Notes: generated from the sequence alone by a model not told the origin. Shown: positions 28,738-38,630, counted from the stretch's first letter. The stretch: 64,000 nt of DNA from Mucilaginibacter cryoferens (GCF_014205845.1 NZ_JACHCR010000025.1:53104-117103), one strand, 5' to 3'. Translations and numbers: made by a program.

Positions 28738-30165
28738 ATGCAAAGAGAACAGATTTCTGTATTTGACATGTTTAAGATAGGCATAGGCCCATCAAGTTCG
28801 CATACGCTTGGCCCATGGCGTGCGGCGCAACAATTTGTACAATCGCTTCAACTGCAAGATGCTTTGCCTATAGTTGAGCAGGTAAAAATATTGCTTTATG
28901 GTTCCCTGGCTAAAACAGGCAGGGGGCACGGTACAGATATTGCCATTTTGCTTGGTTTAAGTGGTGATGATCCGGTAACATTTGAGGTAGACCAGATAAC
29001 GCCTAAAATTGATAATATCACCCTATGCCATAAATTGCTATTGGGCGGTATTAAACAGATTGACTTTTCTGTAGGGAGCGACCTCTTGTTTTTGTTTAAC
29101 GAAAGTTTGCCGTTTCACCCCAATGCGGTAACATTTCAGGCTTTTTTGAGTAATGGTAAAGCTGTTTCAGAAACCTATTATTCTATAGGTGGTGGTTTTG
29201 TGGTTAAGGAGGGTGCATCGGGGCAATCTAAACAGGAGGTGGATCTGCCTTTTCCTATTGATACTGCTGCCGATCTGTTGCACTGGTGTATAAAAACCGG
29301 GCTCAAAATTTCTGAGGTGGTGATGGAAAACGAAAATGCCTGGCGAAGTGAAAAAGAAACCCGTAGTGGTGTTTTAGCTATTTATAAAGCCTTACAAGAA
29401 TGTATGTACCGGGGATGCCATACCACCGGCTCGTTACCAGGTGGACTAAACGTGGCTCGGCGTGCCTTTAAACTAAATAGTAAACTAATAGGTAGTAACA
29501 GTTATACCAATTATGATGAGTGGATTACCGCCATTGGCAAAACGGGCGAAGGCTTTAAAAATATATTAGATTGGGTTAGCTGTTTCGCATTGGCTGTTAA
29601 TGAAGAAAACGCTTCGTTTGGCAGGGTAGTAACCGCGCCAACCAACGGTGCCGCTGGTGTTATCCCCGCAGTGCTGCAATATTATATAGTTTTTTGTGAC
29701 GGCAATACCGATGAAAAGATCATCCAGTTTTTGCTAACCGCGTCAGAAATTGGCAGCATCTTTAAAAAAGGAGCCACTATATCTGCCGCTATGGGCGGTT
29801 GCCAGGCAGAGATAGGCGTATCATCGGCAATGGCCGCCGCCGCATTAACCGAATGCCTTGGCGGCACCCAGAGGCAAGTGCTTATGGCCGCCGAAATAGC
29901 CATGGAACACCACCTCGGCCTCACCTGCGACCCCATTGGCGGGCTGGTGCAGATCCCTTGCATAGAGCGTAATACGATGGGGGCTATTAAGGCTATTACA
30001 GCTTCGCAGCTGGCTTTGCAAAGTAACCCCGAAAAGGCAAAAGTAAGCCTTGATGCCGTAGTAAAAACTATGTGGCAAACCGCACTGGACATGAACTCCA
30101 AATACAAGGAAACATCAGACGGTGGCCTGGCTATCAACATCCCGATAAGTTTGCCCGAGTGTTAG
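28738..30165 (+). CDS. sdaA: L-serine ammonia-lyase (single chain, iron-sulfur type)
   Basis: A 475-residue protein that deaminates L-serine to pyruvate and ammonia. The beta-domain opens with [20 protein letters not shown], the family signature. The alpha domain carries the cysteines expected to hold the [4Fe-4S] cluster ([22 protein letters not shown] and [12 protein letters not shown]). Both domains are in one chain, as in E. coli SdaA. Start ATG at 28738; the TTG just before is in the promoter box. The gene is single, with a convergent neighbour. Confidence 0.96.
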   Translation: MQREQISVFDMFKIGIGPSSSHTLGPWRAAQQFVQSLQLQDALPIVEQVKILLYGSLAKTGRGHGTDIAILLGLSGDDPVTFEVDQITPKIDNITLCHKLLLGGIKQIDFSVGSDLLFLFNESLPFHPNAVTFQAFLSNGKAVSETYYSIGGGFVVKEGASGQSKQEVDLPFPIDTAADLLHWCIKTGLKISEVVMENENAWRSEKETRSGVLAIYKALQECMYRGCHTTGSLPGGLNVARRAFKLNSKLIGSNSYTNYDEWITAIGKTGEGFKNILDWVSCFALAVNEENASFGRVVTAPTNGAAGVIPAVLQYYIVFCDGNTDEKIIQFLLTASEIGSIFKKGATISAAMGGCQAEIGVSSAMAAAALTECLGGTQRQVLMAAEIAMEHHLGLTCDPIGGLVQIPCIERNTMGAIKAITASQLALQSNPEKAKVSLDAVVKTMWQTALDMNSKYKETSDGGLAINIPISLPEC

Positions 30166-30222
30166 GATTTTAGATGTGCAGATTTTAGATTTCAGATGTG
30201 CAGATGATTGTCAGGGGGCGAG

Positions 30223-30255
30223 AGACTTCCGAAGTTTTTAAAACTTCGGAAGTCT
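30223..30255. repeat. 33-base perfect palindrome, copy 1
   Basis: Arms AGACTTCCGAAGTTTT (30223-30238) and AAAACTTCGGAAGTCT (30240-30255) are perfect reverse complements around a single T. An identical element in reverse orientation is at 42388-42420. It lies between two convergent genes (sdaA and an SGNH hydrolase) together with a GA-rich fragment (30166-30205). It may end transcription from either side. Confidence 0.85.
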
Positions 30256-30279
30256 GACCTTCTAAGACACAAGCACGTT

Positions 30280-31017
30280 TTACTTACTAAACTGCTTTCC
30301 TATCTCAGGTATCAGTTTTTGTACCCAAAGGTCATACATCTTGGCCGAAGGATGTAAGCCATCCACTGCCAATAAGGTGCCGTCAAATGCGGCCTGTTTT
30401 GAAATAGGCGTGATATCAATATAATTAACACCTGCTTTATTGCTTTCTTCCAGGTTAATGGCGTTAAACTGGTCAATCTCGGGGCCTATAACAGCATCGT
30501 TACCATGGGCAAAAGGCGTTACACCATAATCTGGTATTGATAAAACAAATACATGTTTGTTATTGCCCTTCGCAAATTTAATGGCGGTAGTTAAAACATC
30601 TACAAATTTTGCGCGGTAATTATCCTGGCTGTAACCGCCGTACTGGTCGTTAACGCCAATAAGCAGGGTTACAAAATCGTAGGTTTTATCGTTAATGGTA
30701 CTGTTTTTAATGGCAGCTATCAATTGGCTGGTTATCCAGCCGGTGGCTGCAATTATGGTAGGTCCGGTAACCTTGAAGCCGGGCAGTTTAGCAGTAAGCT
30801 GGTAAGGAAATGATTCGGCCGGGGTTACAGATTGGCCAATGGTGTACGAATCGCCCAGGGCAAGGTAACTTAAAGTATCGGCTGTAGTGCTGGTTATCGG
30901 TACCGTACCGGTAACCGGCGGGGTAGAATTATTGCTGGTATCCTGCATTGGTTCGGTTTTTTTTGAGCAGGCTGATAGCGTGCTTATCGAAAATAAAATT
31001 AAAAATAGTGCTTTCAT
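30280..31017 (-). CDS. SGNH/GDSL hydrolase-like lipoprotein
   Basis: A 245-residue lipoprotein. The signal peptide ends in the lipobox STLSAC, so Cys17 is likely lipidated. The SGNH fold is supported by LALGDSYTIGQSV (block I Ser), LIGVNDQYGG (block III) and VDGLHPSAKMYD (block V Asp/His). It is probably an esterase or lipase-like enzyme at the cell envelope; the substrate is unknown. Its ATG overlaps the lipB stop by 1 base (TAATG), so it is the last gene of the transferase-lipB-SGNH operon. Confidence 0.88.
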   Translation of the reverse strand: MKALFLILFSISTLSACSKKTEPMQDTSNNSTPPVTGTVPITSTTADTLSYLALGDSYTIGQSVTPAESFPYQLTAKLPGFKVTGPTIIAATGWITSQLIAAIKNSTINDKTYDFVTLLIGVNDQYGGYSQDNYRAKFVDVLTTAIKFAKGNNKHVFVLSIPDYGVTPFAHGNDAVIGPEIDQFNAINLEESNKAGVNYIDITPISKQAAFDGTLLAVDGLHPSAKMYDLWVQKLIPEIGKQFSK

Positions 31018-31772
31018 TACAACATCTCCATATCAAACAATACGGAAATATGGTGCTTAAGGATTTTTTTAACTTCATTAATATCAACTTCGTAGCCAAG
31101 CTCTTGCTGCATAGAGGTTACGGCTTTATCATCAATGCCGCAAGGCACTATGTTTTTAAAGTAATCGAGATTGGGATTTACATTAAAAGCCAGCCCATGC
31201 ATGGTTACCCAACGACTGCAACGCACGCCCATGGCGCAAATTTTTCGCGCTTTTTCATTATCAGCATCAAACCAAACGCCGGTATAGCCCGGATAGCGGC
31301 CAGCCTTTAATCCATAATCGGCAACGGTAAGTATTACCGCTTCTTCAAGGGTACGCAGGTAAAGGTGAATGTCTGTAAAAAAATTATCCAGATCAAGCAC
31401 CGGGTACGATACTATTTGCCCGGGGCCATGGTACGTAATATCGCCACCACGGTTTATAGCATAATAAACGGCTTCTTTTTCTTTTAGCCCCTGCTCGTCT
31501 AATAATAAATGTTCGGGTTTGCCGCTTTTGCCCAAGGTGTACACGTGCGGGTGTTCGCAAAAAACCAGGTAATTAAAAGTTTCATCTGCCTCAAAAGGCT
31601 CAAATGTATTTTCGGTTACCGGGCTTTTAGCCGCCTCGGCATAAGCTAATTCGTTATTGCGGTTATCCAGTTTGGTTTTTACTGTGGTCGAAAACAGGTC
31701 TTCCTGCCTATCCCATGCATGCTGGTAATCTATTAGCCCCCAATCCTGAAAAAATACTTTTTTGTTCTTCAT
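31017..31772 (-). CDS. lipB: octanoyltransferase LipB
   Basis: A 251-residue octanoyl-[ACP]:protein transferase that starts lipoate assembly on lipoyl domains. It carries RGGDITYHGPGQIVSYPVLD (the HGPGQ signature), the catalytic Lys region KICAMGVRCSRWVTMHGLAF and the catalytic Cys in NIVPCGI. I chose the ATG at 31772, which overlaps the preceding stop as TGATG; a GTG three bases earlier is also possible. The N-terminal ~60 residues are longer than in E. coli LipB. Confidence 0.94.
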   Translation of the reverse strand: MKNKKVFFQDWGLIDYQHAWDRQEDLFSTTVKTKLDNRNNELAYAEAAKSPVTENTFEPFEADETFNYLVFCEHPHVYTLGKSGKPEHLLLDEQGLKEKEAVYYAINRGGDITYHGPGQIVSYPVLDLDNFFTDIHLYLRTLEEAVILTVADYGLKAGRYPGYTGVWFDADNEKARKICAMGVRCSRWVTMHGLAFNVNPNLDYFKNIVPCGIDDKAVTSMQQELGYEVDINEVKKILKHHISVLFDMEML

Positions 31773-32416
31773 CACATGTCCCCTTTTACGTAGCCAATCA
31801 TATAATCCTCGTATTGCAGGTATCCAACGGTATAATCAATGTCCAGGTCGTTTTTGCGCAGGTTGGCATCCAACACACCATGATGTTCGAAGTGAAAGGG
31901 TTCTAAAAAAATGTTATCGGCAAATGATACCTCTTTTTGTCCGTTGCATTTATAAACGGCCTCTTTGGCGCACCAGCAAACATACAGGTGCTCAATTTTT
32001 TTATGCTGACCAATAAAGGCAAGCTCTTCCGGGCGCATAAACCTGGGTGCAATGCGCTCTACCTTTTCCTTTATCTGCTCAATATCAATCCCCACTTTAT
32101 GGGTTTTACTGATCATTACAGCGGCGTAATCAAAAGAGTGGCTCAACGAAATATGGTAGGGCAGGTTTACCAGGTAAGGCTTGCCATGCGCATCTACCTT
32201 GCAATCAATATACTCATCGGTGCTCAGCATTTTGCGCAAAAGCACGCGGGTGCCCAGCCAATGCAGGTAGCGTTTACTGTGGCTCAGTTTTTCAACATAA
32301 GCTTTCTCATCCTCATCCAGTTGCAGCTGTTTATACAGATCGTCGGCCTTCTCCTCAATTTTCCAGAGTGCAAACTCAGTATCATCATCAATACGCTGCC
32401 TGTATGCTATAGCCAT
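31772..32416 (-). CDS. 4'-phosphopantetheinyl transferase, Sfp-type
   Basis: A 214-residue transferase that moves phosphopantetheine from CoA onto carrier proteins. Motifs are VGIDIEQIKE (Mg-binding Asp-x-Glu) and WCAKEAVYK. Other support is the RVLLRKML and HISLSHSFDY segments. It is not the short AcpS form. It overlaps lipB by 1 base (TGATG), linking acyl-carrier activation to lipoate synthesis. A 205-base gap separates it from the divergent dcd gene. Confidence 0.92.
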   Translation of the reverse strand: MAIAYRQRIDDDTEFALWKIEEKADDLYKQLQLDEDEKAYVEKLSHSKRYLHWLGTRVLLRKMLSTDEYIDCKVDAHGKPYLVNLPYHISLSHSFDYAAVMISKTHKVGIDIEQIKEKVERIAPRFMRPEELAFIGQHKKIEHLYVCWCAKEAVYKCNGQKEVSFADNIFLEPFHFEHHGVLDANLRKNDLDIDYTVGYLQYEDYMIGYVKGDM

Positions 32417-32589
32417 AGAAGTAAAATTGCAAAATTGGATGCAAACTTATGTCAAATAAAGTTAATTATAATAATTGCTGTATCATATTCATAAGCGGTT
32501 GATTTTTAGCGTGCTGTAGTTGTCTTTTTTGCTTTTGCTATTTTAACAATGTTTAATTAATACCAGTTGCCCGTTGTGGCAATTAGTTA

Positions 32590-32597
32590 TATTTTTG
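32590..32597 (+). promoter_or_regulatory. promoter of dcd
   Basis: -7 box TATTTTTG (TAnnTTTG) with TTG at 32567-32569 and a 20-base spacer, a full match to the Bacteroidota pattern. The dcd ATG is 24 bases downstream. Confidence 0.6.
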
Positions 32598-32621
32598 CCA
32601 CTTCATCCCCAGGCATCTGCT

Positions 32622-33158
32622 ATGATTTTATCTGATAAACGCATTCTCGAAGAAATAGAAAAAGGAAATATTATTATTGAACCGTTTTTGCGCGAGCGGC
32701 TTGGTACCAATTCTTACGACGTACATTTGGGTAAACACCTGGCTACCTACCGCGATAGGGTACTTGATGCCAAAAAACATAACGAGATTGATGCCTTTGA
32801 AATACCTAAGGAGGGATTTGTATTGCAAACCAATACCCTTTACCTGGGTGTAACGGTTGAATATACCGAAACCCATAAACATGTGCCTTTTTTAGAAGGA
32901 AAATCGAGCACGGGCCGCTTGGGTATAGATATACATGCTACCGCAGGTAAGGGCGATGTTGGTTTTTGTAACACCTGGACATTAGAGATCTCATGCGCCC
33001 AACCCGTACGTATTTACGCAGGCATGCCCATTGGCCAGCTAATTTACTTTGCTGTTGAGGGCGAAATTGAAACCCTTTACAATACCAAAAACAACGCCAA
33101 ATATAATAACCCTACCACACGCCCGGTTGAAAGTATGATGTGGAAGAATAAGTTTTAG
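32622..33158 (+). CDS. dcd: dCTP deaminase
   Basis: A 178-residue protein, the usual dCTP deaminase length, starting at ATG 32622 (MILSDKRILEEIEKG). A GTG further up, in the promoter region, is not the start. The signature EGKSSTGRLGIDIHATAG holds the catalytic Glu and the nucleotide-binding loop. It converts dCTP to dUTP for dTMP synthesis. The stop codon shares bases with the left arm of an inverted repeat that begins at 33157. Confidence 0.96.
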   Translation: MILSDKRILEEIEKGNIIIEPFLRERLGTNSYDVHLGKHLATYRDRVLDAKKHNEIDAFEIPKEGFVLQTNTLYLGVTVEYTETHKHVPFLEGKSSTGRLGIDIHATAGKGDVGFCNTWTLEISCAQPVRIYAGMPIGQLIYFAVEGEIETLYNTKNNAKYNNPTTRPVESMMWKNKF

Positions 33159-33253
33159 GTAGAAGTATATATTGGGCGTAATTTGTTTTTCTTAAAGATT
33201 AAACCTTTCTTTAGGCCAGCGGTCAAACGCCCAATAGAATAAAACTTCTACCT
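33157..33253. repeat. inverted repeat after dcd, followed by a 19-codon frame
   Basis: Two nested pairs of perfect arms: AGGTAGAAGT (33157-33166) with ACTTCTACCT (33244-33253), and ATTGGGCGT (33171-33179) with ACGCCCAAT (33227-33235). The element starts within the dcd stop codon. Directly behind the right arm, ATG at 33254 opens a 19-residue frame to a TAA at 33311-33313 (MKTNNLNRYK start); I would not call that a gene. The remaining bases to 33405 show nothing else. Confidence 0.65.
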
Positions 33254-33405
33254 ATGAAAACCAACAACCTTAACCGCTACAAAAGCCGCGTCGACGTAAA
33301 ACCTATAACGTAATAAGTGTTGGCTTGTGCATCTTTTGCACGTAGTAACACACTTGTTATGATATTATTATAATATTTTCTGTAGATTGAAAATTATTTA
33401 CCTTG

Positions 33406-36132
33406 ATGAAAAATAAACAATTATCTATTGGTTTGCTTTTAACTGTTATTGCTACAGCTATCTTAGGCTTTACAGGTCCCGGCGATGATCTTTTACATAA
33501 ACTGGTAGATCAGCTTTACAAATGGCGGGCCGATCATCCACAGGAAAAAGTTTACCTGCAATTTGATAAACCCAGTTATGCCATTGGCGATGACATCTGG
33601 TTTAAGGCCTATGTAACCATTGGCAGTAAACACCAGCTATCGGCACTTAGTGAGATACTGAATGTTGATTTGATAGATGAGAATGATTCTGTAAAACGCA
33701 GTATTAAATTACCCCTAATAAGTGGGCTGGCTAGCGGCGATTTTGCCCTTGCCGATTCGATGGCCGAAGGTAATTACCGCATTCGCGCCTACACCAATTG
33801 GATGCGTAACGAAAGCGATGCGTACTTTTTTGATAAAACCATCACAGTTGTAAACGGTATTAATAACGTGGTGTTTACCAAAACTGCTTTTACTTATAGC
33901 GTGGTAAACAGCAGGCAAAAGGTAAATGCGGTTATTAATTATACCAATATTAATGGAGAGCCCTATGTAGCCAAAGAAGTAAGTTACCATGTAGCGCTAA
34001 ATGGTAAGGTTGTTTTTAAAGGCAAAGGCATTACCGACGATAAAGGTAATATTAACGCCGACTTTATAAATACCACAGCTGATATGGCCGCCACGGGCCA
34101 GATTATTACCACCATAAAATATGCCGATAAAAAAACAGCGGAAAAGATTATCGCTGTTAAGGCCGTATCTAACAAAGTTGATGTACAGTTTTTTGCCGAA
34201 GGTGGTAACCTTATTAATGGTGTTAATTCTAAAATGGCTTTTAAAGCCGTTGGTGCCGATGGATTGGGTGTTGATATAAAAGGAGCCGTTGTTGACGACC
34301 AAAACCAACAGGTTGCAACTTTTAGCAGCAGCCATTTGGGTATGGGCGTTTTTAAGTTGACGCCTTATGGTGGCAAAACCTATAAAGCACATGTTACATA
34401 TGCCGATGGATCTGAAGGTGTATTTGATTTGTCCAAGGGAATTGATAACGCTTATGCGCTGGATATTGATGATTCCTTTGATGATGACATAGCCGTAAAA
34501 ATATTGCCGGGTAAAGATCTCCTGGATGGCGCTGCACCAACCAGTGGCCTTATATTGGTGGCCCAAAGCCAGGGCGAAATTTACTATGCCGGTAATAGTG
34601 CCGATGGCGGTAAAACATTTACCGCGGTTGTGCCAAAAAGTAAGTTTCCATCGGGTATTGTGCAGTTTACTTTGTTTTCTGATAAAGGCGAGCCCCTGAA
34701 CGAGCGTTTGGTATTTGTGAAAAATAAGGACGAGCTTAATCTTTCTATATCGGCAGATAAACAAAAATATGCACCGCGCCAAAAGGTGAACATCAGCATT
34801 AATGCAAAAAATAGCCAGGGTAAGCCGGCTAATGCCAGCTTTTCGGCAGCGGTTATCGATCTGTCTAAAGTTGCTGTTGATGAAACGGCCGAGGAAACTA
34901 TTTTCTCTAATATATTGCTTACCTCCGAACTTAAGGGGTATATAGAAAAGCCAGGCTATTATTTTCATAACGAGAACGCCACAACGCAGGCGGATCTGGA
35001 TGTGCTTTTAATGACCCAGGGCTACCGTCGTTTTGAGTGGAAGAAACTGTTAGCCGATACTTTTTCGCCAATAGTTTACCAGCCCGAAAAAACTTTGCAG
35101 GTATCGGGCCATTTAAAAACGTTTGGTGGTAAACCTGTAGTTGGCGGTAAAGTAACCCTGTTTACCACATCCGGCGGTCTTTTTGTAATAGATACCGTAT
35201 CTGACAGTAAAGGCAATTTCGTTTTTAAAAATCTGGTTTTCAGGGATAGTATAAAGTTTGTTGTGCAAGCCCGTACCGTTAAGGATCGCAAAAACCTGGA
35301 AATAGAACTCGATAATATTGCGCCCCAGACAACAGGTAAAAATAAAAATGCCGCTGATATTAAGGTCAATATCAGCGAAGGCCAATCTATATATCTTAAA
35401 AACAGTAAAAGCAGGTTTAGTGAGGATATTAAGTACGGGTTGGGCAACCATACCATTGTATTAAAAGAGGTTGTTGTACGGGATGTGAAGGATAAAAAAG
35501 ACCTGGTAAAAAACTCAAACAATTTAAATGGGCCCGGCAATGCCGACCAGGTACTTACCTATAAAGATTTTGAAAACACCGGAGGCCAGTTTACGAATGC
35601 TTTACAGATGAAAATATTTGGCGTAATATTTAAAAATGGTGTACCCTATTCAACCAGAAGTCAAAATCAACCTATGACGATAATGGTTGATGGGATTGAG
35701 GTAGAGAGCGATTATTTAAATAACTTAACTACAAGTGATGTTGGGAGTGTAGAAGTGCTACGCACCATTGGTAATACCGCCATTTATGGTTTCAGAGGAT
35801 CTGGAGGTGTACTGGTTATTACTACCAGGCGTGGTGGCGATGGCAGTGTTTATAACCGCTATGCGCCTGGTGTGGTAACCTACGCGCCAAAGGGATACTA
35901 CAAGGCCCGTGAATTTTATTCGCCGCAATATGATGATCCTAAAATAAATACCCAGATACAGGATCTGCGAACAACCATATATTGGAACCCCAATATTTTA
36001 ACCGATAAAGAGGGCAACGCCACTATCTCATTCTTTAACGGCGATGCGAAAGGTACATACCGGGTTTTAATTGAGGGGATAGAGGTTGATGGTAGCCTGG
36101 GGCACAAGGTATATACTTACAAAGTAGAGTAG
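33406..36132 (+). CDS. MG2-domain protein with TonB-receptor plug domain, no barrel (paralogue 1)
   Basis: A 908-residue exported protein from the ATG at 33406. A signal/hydrophobic segment covers residues 5-22. A macroglobulin-like MG2 domain starts near residue 45 (EKVYLQFDKPSYAIGDDIWFKAY). A second Ig-like segment follows (about 165-265) that paralogue 2 lacks. Next come VQFFAEGGNLINGVNSKMAF repeats and a carboxypeptidase-regulatory-like domain (ending near 640). A TonB plug sits near 735-815 (TIMVDGIEVESDYL, IYGFRGSGGVLVITTR). The C-terminal INTQIQDLRTTIYWNPNI, then GTYRVLIEGIEVDG, is shared with the paralogue. There is no membrane barrel. It may be a cell-surface adhesin- or transport-linked protein; I do not know its role. 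The next gene is a tandem copy 64 bases away. Confidence 0.75.
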   Translation: MKNKQLSIGLLLTVIATAILGFTGPGDDLLHKLVDQLYKWRADHPQEKVYLQFDKPSYAIGDDIWFKAYVTIGSKHQLSALSEILNVDLIDENDSVKRSIKLPLISGLASGDFALADSMAEGNYRIRAYTNWMRNESDAYFFDKTITVVNGINNVVFTKTAFTYSVVNSRQKVNAVINYTNINGEPYVAKEVSYHVALNGKVVFKGKGITDDKGNINADFINTTADMAATGQIITTIKYADKKTAEKIIAVKAVSNKVDVQFFAEGGNLINGVNSKMAFKAVGADGLGVDIKGAVVDDQNQQVATFSSSHLGMGVFKLTPYGGKTYKAHVTYADGSEGVFDLSKGIDNAYALDIDDSFDDDIAVKILPGKDLLDGAAPTSGLILVAQSQGEIYYAGNSADGGKTFTAVVPKSKFPSGIVQFTLFSDKGEPLNERLVFVKNKDELNLSISADKQKYAPRQKVNISINAKNSQGKPANASFSAAVIDLSKVAVDETAEETIFSNILLTSELKGYIEKPGYYFHNENATTQADLDVLLMTQGYRRFEWKKLLADTFSPIVYQPEKTLQVSGHLKTFGGKPVVGGKVTLFTTSGGLFVIDTVSDSKGNFVFKNLVFRDSIKFVVQARTVKDRKNLEIELDNIAPQTTGKNKNAADIKVNISEGQSIYLKNSKSRFSEDIKYGLGNHTIVLKEVVVRDVKDKKDLVKNSNNLNGPGNADQVLTYKDFENTGGQFTNALQMKIFGVIFKNGVPYSTRSQNQPMTIMVDGIEVESDYLNNLTTSDVGSVEVLRTIGNTAIYGFRGSGGVLVITTRRGGDGSVYNRYAPGVVTYAPKGYYKAREFYSPQYDDPKINTQIQDLRTTIYWNPNILTDKEGNATISFFNGDAKGTYRVLIEGIEVDGSLGHKVYTYKVE

Positions 36133-36196
36133 CATAGATTGATAGTATTTTAATATTGCGCATATTATCCCATAATCGCTTTTATTATCTGTTTTT

Positions 36197-38623
36197 ATGA
36201 AACTTGTTAGCGCTGCAATTTTATTGGGTTTGGTATTGGCCGGTTTTAAAGGTTACGCGCAAGCCGATACTTCATTTTTAAGCCATGTTGTAAACTCGCT
36301 TGATAAATATTCGGAGGCAAATCCAGTAGAAAAAGTTTACCTCCATCTGGATAGGACAGGTTATGTGCCCGGCGATACCGTTTGGTTTAAGGCTTATACT
36401 GTTGCAGGCGAAAAACATGGTCTATCGGCAATAAGCAGCATATTACATGTGGAGCTACTTACCGAAAAGGATTCGGTGATCGGCCGGATAGCTATCCCAT
36501 TAGGTACTGGTGTAGGCTGGGGCGATTTTGCTTTGCCATTTTTAATAAAAAACGGTAATTATCATGTTAGGGCCTATACGGATTGGATGCGTAATTACCA
36601 CCCGGCTTATTTTTTTGATCAGGCCATCCGCATAGGCGAATTACAAGCATCCATAACCGCTGAAAAGCAAAAGAATGACAACCCGGATGTGCAATTTTTT
36701 GCTGAAGGAGGTTCGCTAATCAACGGTTTGCGTAGCAAAATGGCCATTAAATCGATAAGTGTAAATGGTGTGGGTGAAGATGTTGACGGATTGGTGGTGG
36801 ATAGCGATGGTAACGAAGTTGCAGCTTTTAGCACACAACACCTCGGCATGGGAGTATTTGCATTACTGCCACAAACAGGCAAAACATATAAGGCCAAAAT
36901 AATTCACAAAAACGGCTTGCAGTTTACTGTAAACCTTCCAAAGGCCCAGGAAGAGGGCTTTGCCATAGCGGTTAATAATAGCCTGGCAGATAGCATGAGT
37001 ATTCGGGTTGCATCATCTGCTAAATTATTTGATACAAAAAAGAATACGAAATATTACCTGGTTGCCCAATCGGGTGGTAAGGTTTATTTTACTGCCGGGT
37101 TTACATTATCGGCACAAAGCTTCAGCACTCAGATAGATAAAAAACGCTTTCCAACAGGCATCGTACAATTTACCCTTTTTGCAGAAAACGGCGAGCCACT
37201 AAATGAACGGATAGCTTTTATACAGCATAACGACGGATTGAAACTGAATATATCTGCCGGTAAAAGCAATTTTTTAGCCAGGGAAAAAGTAAATATCACC
37301 TTAAATGCCAGTGATCGAAACCTTAAGCCAGTAATAGGTAGTTTTTCGGCATCGGTAATAAATGAAAATTTGAGCAACGAAAACACCAACTCGGTAAATG
37401 GAATACTAAGTAGCCTGCTGTTAACATCTGATATTAAAGGCAATATTGAACAACCCAATTATTATTTTATTAATACCGGCGACAAAATTAACGCCGATCT
37501 GGATCTGCTGATGCTTACCCAGGGCTATCACCGGTTTGAGTGGAAACAGGTACTTACAGTTAATGATCCGGTGCCTGGGTTTGAACCCGAAAAAGCCTTG
37601 CAGCTATCTGGTTATGTAGAAAATTTAGCTGGTAAGCCGGTACCAAACAGCAAGGTATCGTTGATTACCACAGATAGTGGTTTTTTTAAAATGGATACCA
37701 TAACTAACCAGGCAGGTAAATTTACATTTAGGCCCATACCGGATGAAATTGTAAAATATGTTATTCAGGCCCGTACCGGCGGTGGTAAAAAAGATGTAAA
37801 GGTGGTGTTGGATACTATAGCTGCATTTACGCCAAGGGCTACCGGTTATATATCTGCCGAAAAAGATAGCGCGAAGGAACTAACTACTTACCAAAAACAA
37901 ATTGGACAGCAGATTAAATTACGTATTGATAAGCGCACCATACAGTTACGGGAGGTAGTGATTAAAGATAAAAAGGAAGCCGTAGATGATCCTTTTGCAC
38001 ATGCAGCCAACCCCGATCAGCTTATTAAAAATTTCCCTAAAGAGGGTACCGGCGAAACGTTGAGCCAGTTTCTGCAACAACATGCCATAGGAGTAACATT
38101 TTTGAATAACAGGCCTTATAATACGCGTGTAATAGCACGTACACGAGGAGGTGCTTCGCCTCCTCCTATGCAGATTTTACTCGACGGAGCCTATATTGAT
38201 TATGATGTGTACATGAGCCTTAACTTAACCGACATTGAAAGTGCCGAGATATTAAGAACAACCGGCAAGGGACTAATATATGGTCCGGAGCGGTCGGGAG
38301 CAGGCATGTTGTTTTTAATATCACGTAAACATACTGGCAGTCGCGGACCTTCAACTCCCGATGTTATTAATTTTCAATCAAAAGGGCTTTACAAATCGCG
38401 GGTATTTTATTCGCCAAAATACGACGCCGTTAAAATAAATACGCAAATACCTGATCTGCGCACCTCTATTTATTGGAAACCCGATATTATAACCGATAAA
38501 GACGGAAACGCCGCTATCTCATTTTTTAATGCAGATACCAAAGGTACTTACCAGGTTTTAATTGAAGGGATTGATGCCGATGGAAATCTTGGTCACAAGG
38601 TATATACTTATAAAGTAGAATAG
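36197..38623 (+). CDS. MG2-domain protein with TonB-receptor plug domain, no barrel (paralogue 2)
   Basis: An 808-residue tandem paralogue of the preceding gene. The signal peptide is about residues 1-22 (cut near YAQA). The MG2 signature is EKVYLHLDRTGYVPGDTVWF. The shared FFAEGGSLINGLRSKMAI and HLGMGVF motifs and the C-terminal INTQIPDLRTSIYWKPDI, then GTYQVLIEGIDADG, align closely with paralogue 1. It lacks a ~100-residue segment present there at 165-265. The plug-like segment (QILLDGAYIDYDVYM, IYGPERSGAGMLFLIS) is present. A tandem duplication followed by loss or gain of one domain explains the pair. Again no barrel and no lipobox. Function unknown. Confidence 0.75.
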   Translation: MKLVSAAILLGLVLAGFKGYAQADTSFLSHVVNSLDKYSEANPVEKVYLHLDRTGYVPGDTVWFKAYTVAGEKHGLSAISSILHVELLTEKDSVIGRIAIPLGTGVGWGDFALPFLIKNGNYHVRAYTDWMRNYHPAYFFDQAIRIGELQASITAEKQKNDNPDVQFFAEGGSLINGLRSKMAIKSISVNGVGEDVDGLVVDSDGNEVAAFSTQHLGMGVFALLPQTGKTYKAKIIHKNGLQFTVNLPKAQEEGFAIAVNNSLADSMSIRVASSAKLFDTKKNTKYYLVAQSGGKVYFTAGFTLSAQSFSTQIDKKRFPTGIVQFTLFAENGEPLNERIAFIQHNDGLKLNISAGKSNFLAREKVNITLNASDRNLKPVIGSFSASVINENLSNENTNSVNGILSSLLLTSDIKGNIEQPNYYFINTGDKINADLDLLMLTQGYHRFEWKQVLTVNDPVPGFEPEKALQLSGYVENLAGKPVPNSKVSLITTDSGFFKMDTITNQAGKFTFRPIPDEIVKYVIQARTGGGKKDVKVVLDTIAAFTPRATGYISAEKDSAKELTTYQKQIGQQIKLRIDKRTIQLREVVIKDKKEAVDDPFAHAANPDQLIKNFPKEGTGETLSQFLQQHAIGVTFLNNRPYNTRVIARTRGGASPPPMQILLDGAYIDYDVYMSLNLTDIESAEILRTTGKGLIYGPERSGAGMLFLISRKHTGSRGPSTPDVINFQSKGLYKSRVFYSPKYDAVKINTQIPDLRTSIYWKPDIITDKDGNAAISFFNADTKGTYQVLIEGIDADGNLGHKVYTYKVE

Positions 38624-38630
38624 ATTAAAA

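Noticed and set aside
30166..30279. riboswitch or terminator-only element after sdaA
   Set aside because: The palindrome is a repeated 33-base element, lacks a following T-run and is found elsewhere in a different context.
33254..33313. 19-codon frame after the dcd repeat
   Set aside because: Too short, and no independent sign of translation; kept only as a finding.
33997..34968. 323-codon open frame on the minus strand opposite paralogue 1
   Set aside because: It lies fully opposite a well-supported coding gene with conserved domains. Its own protein has no recognisable motif.
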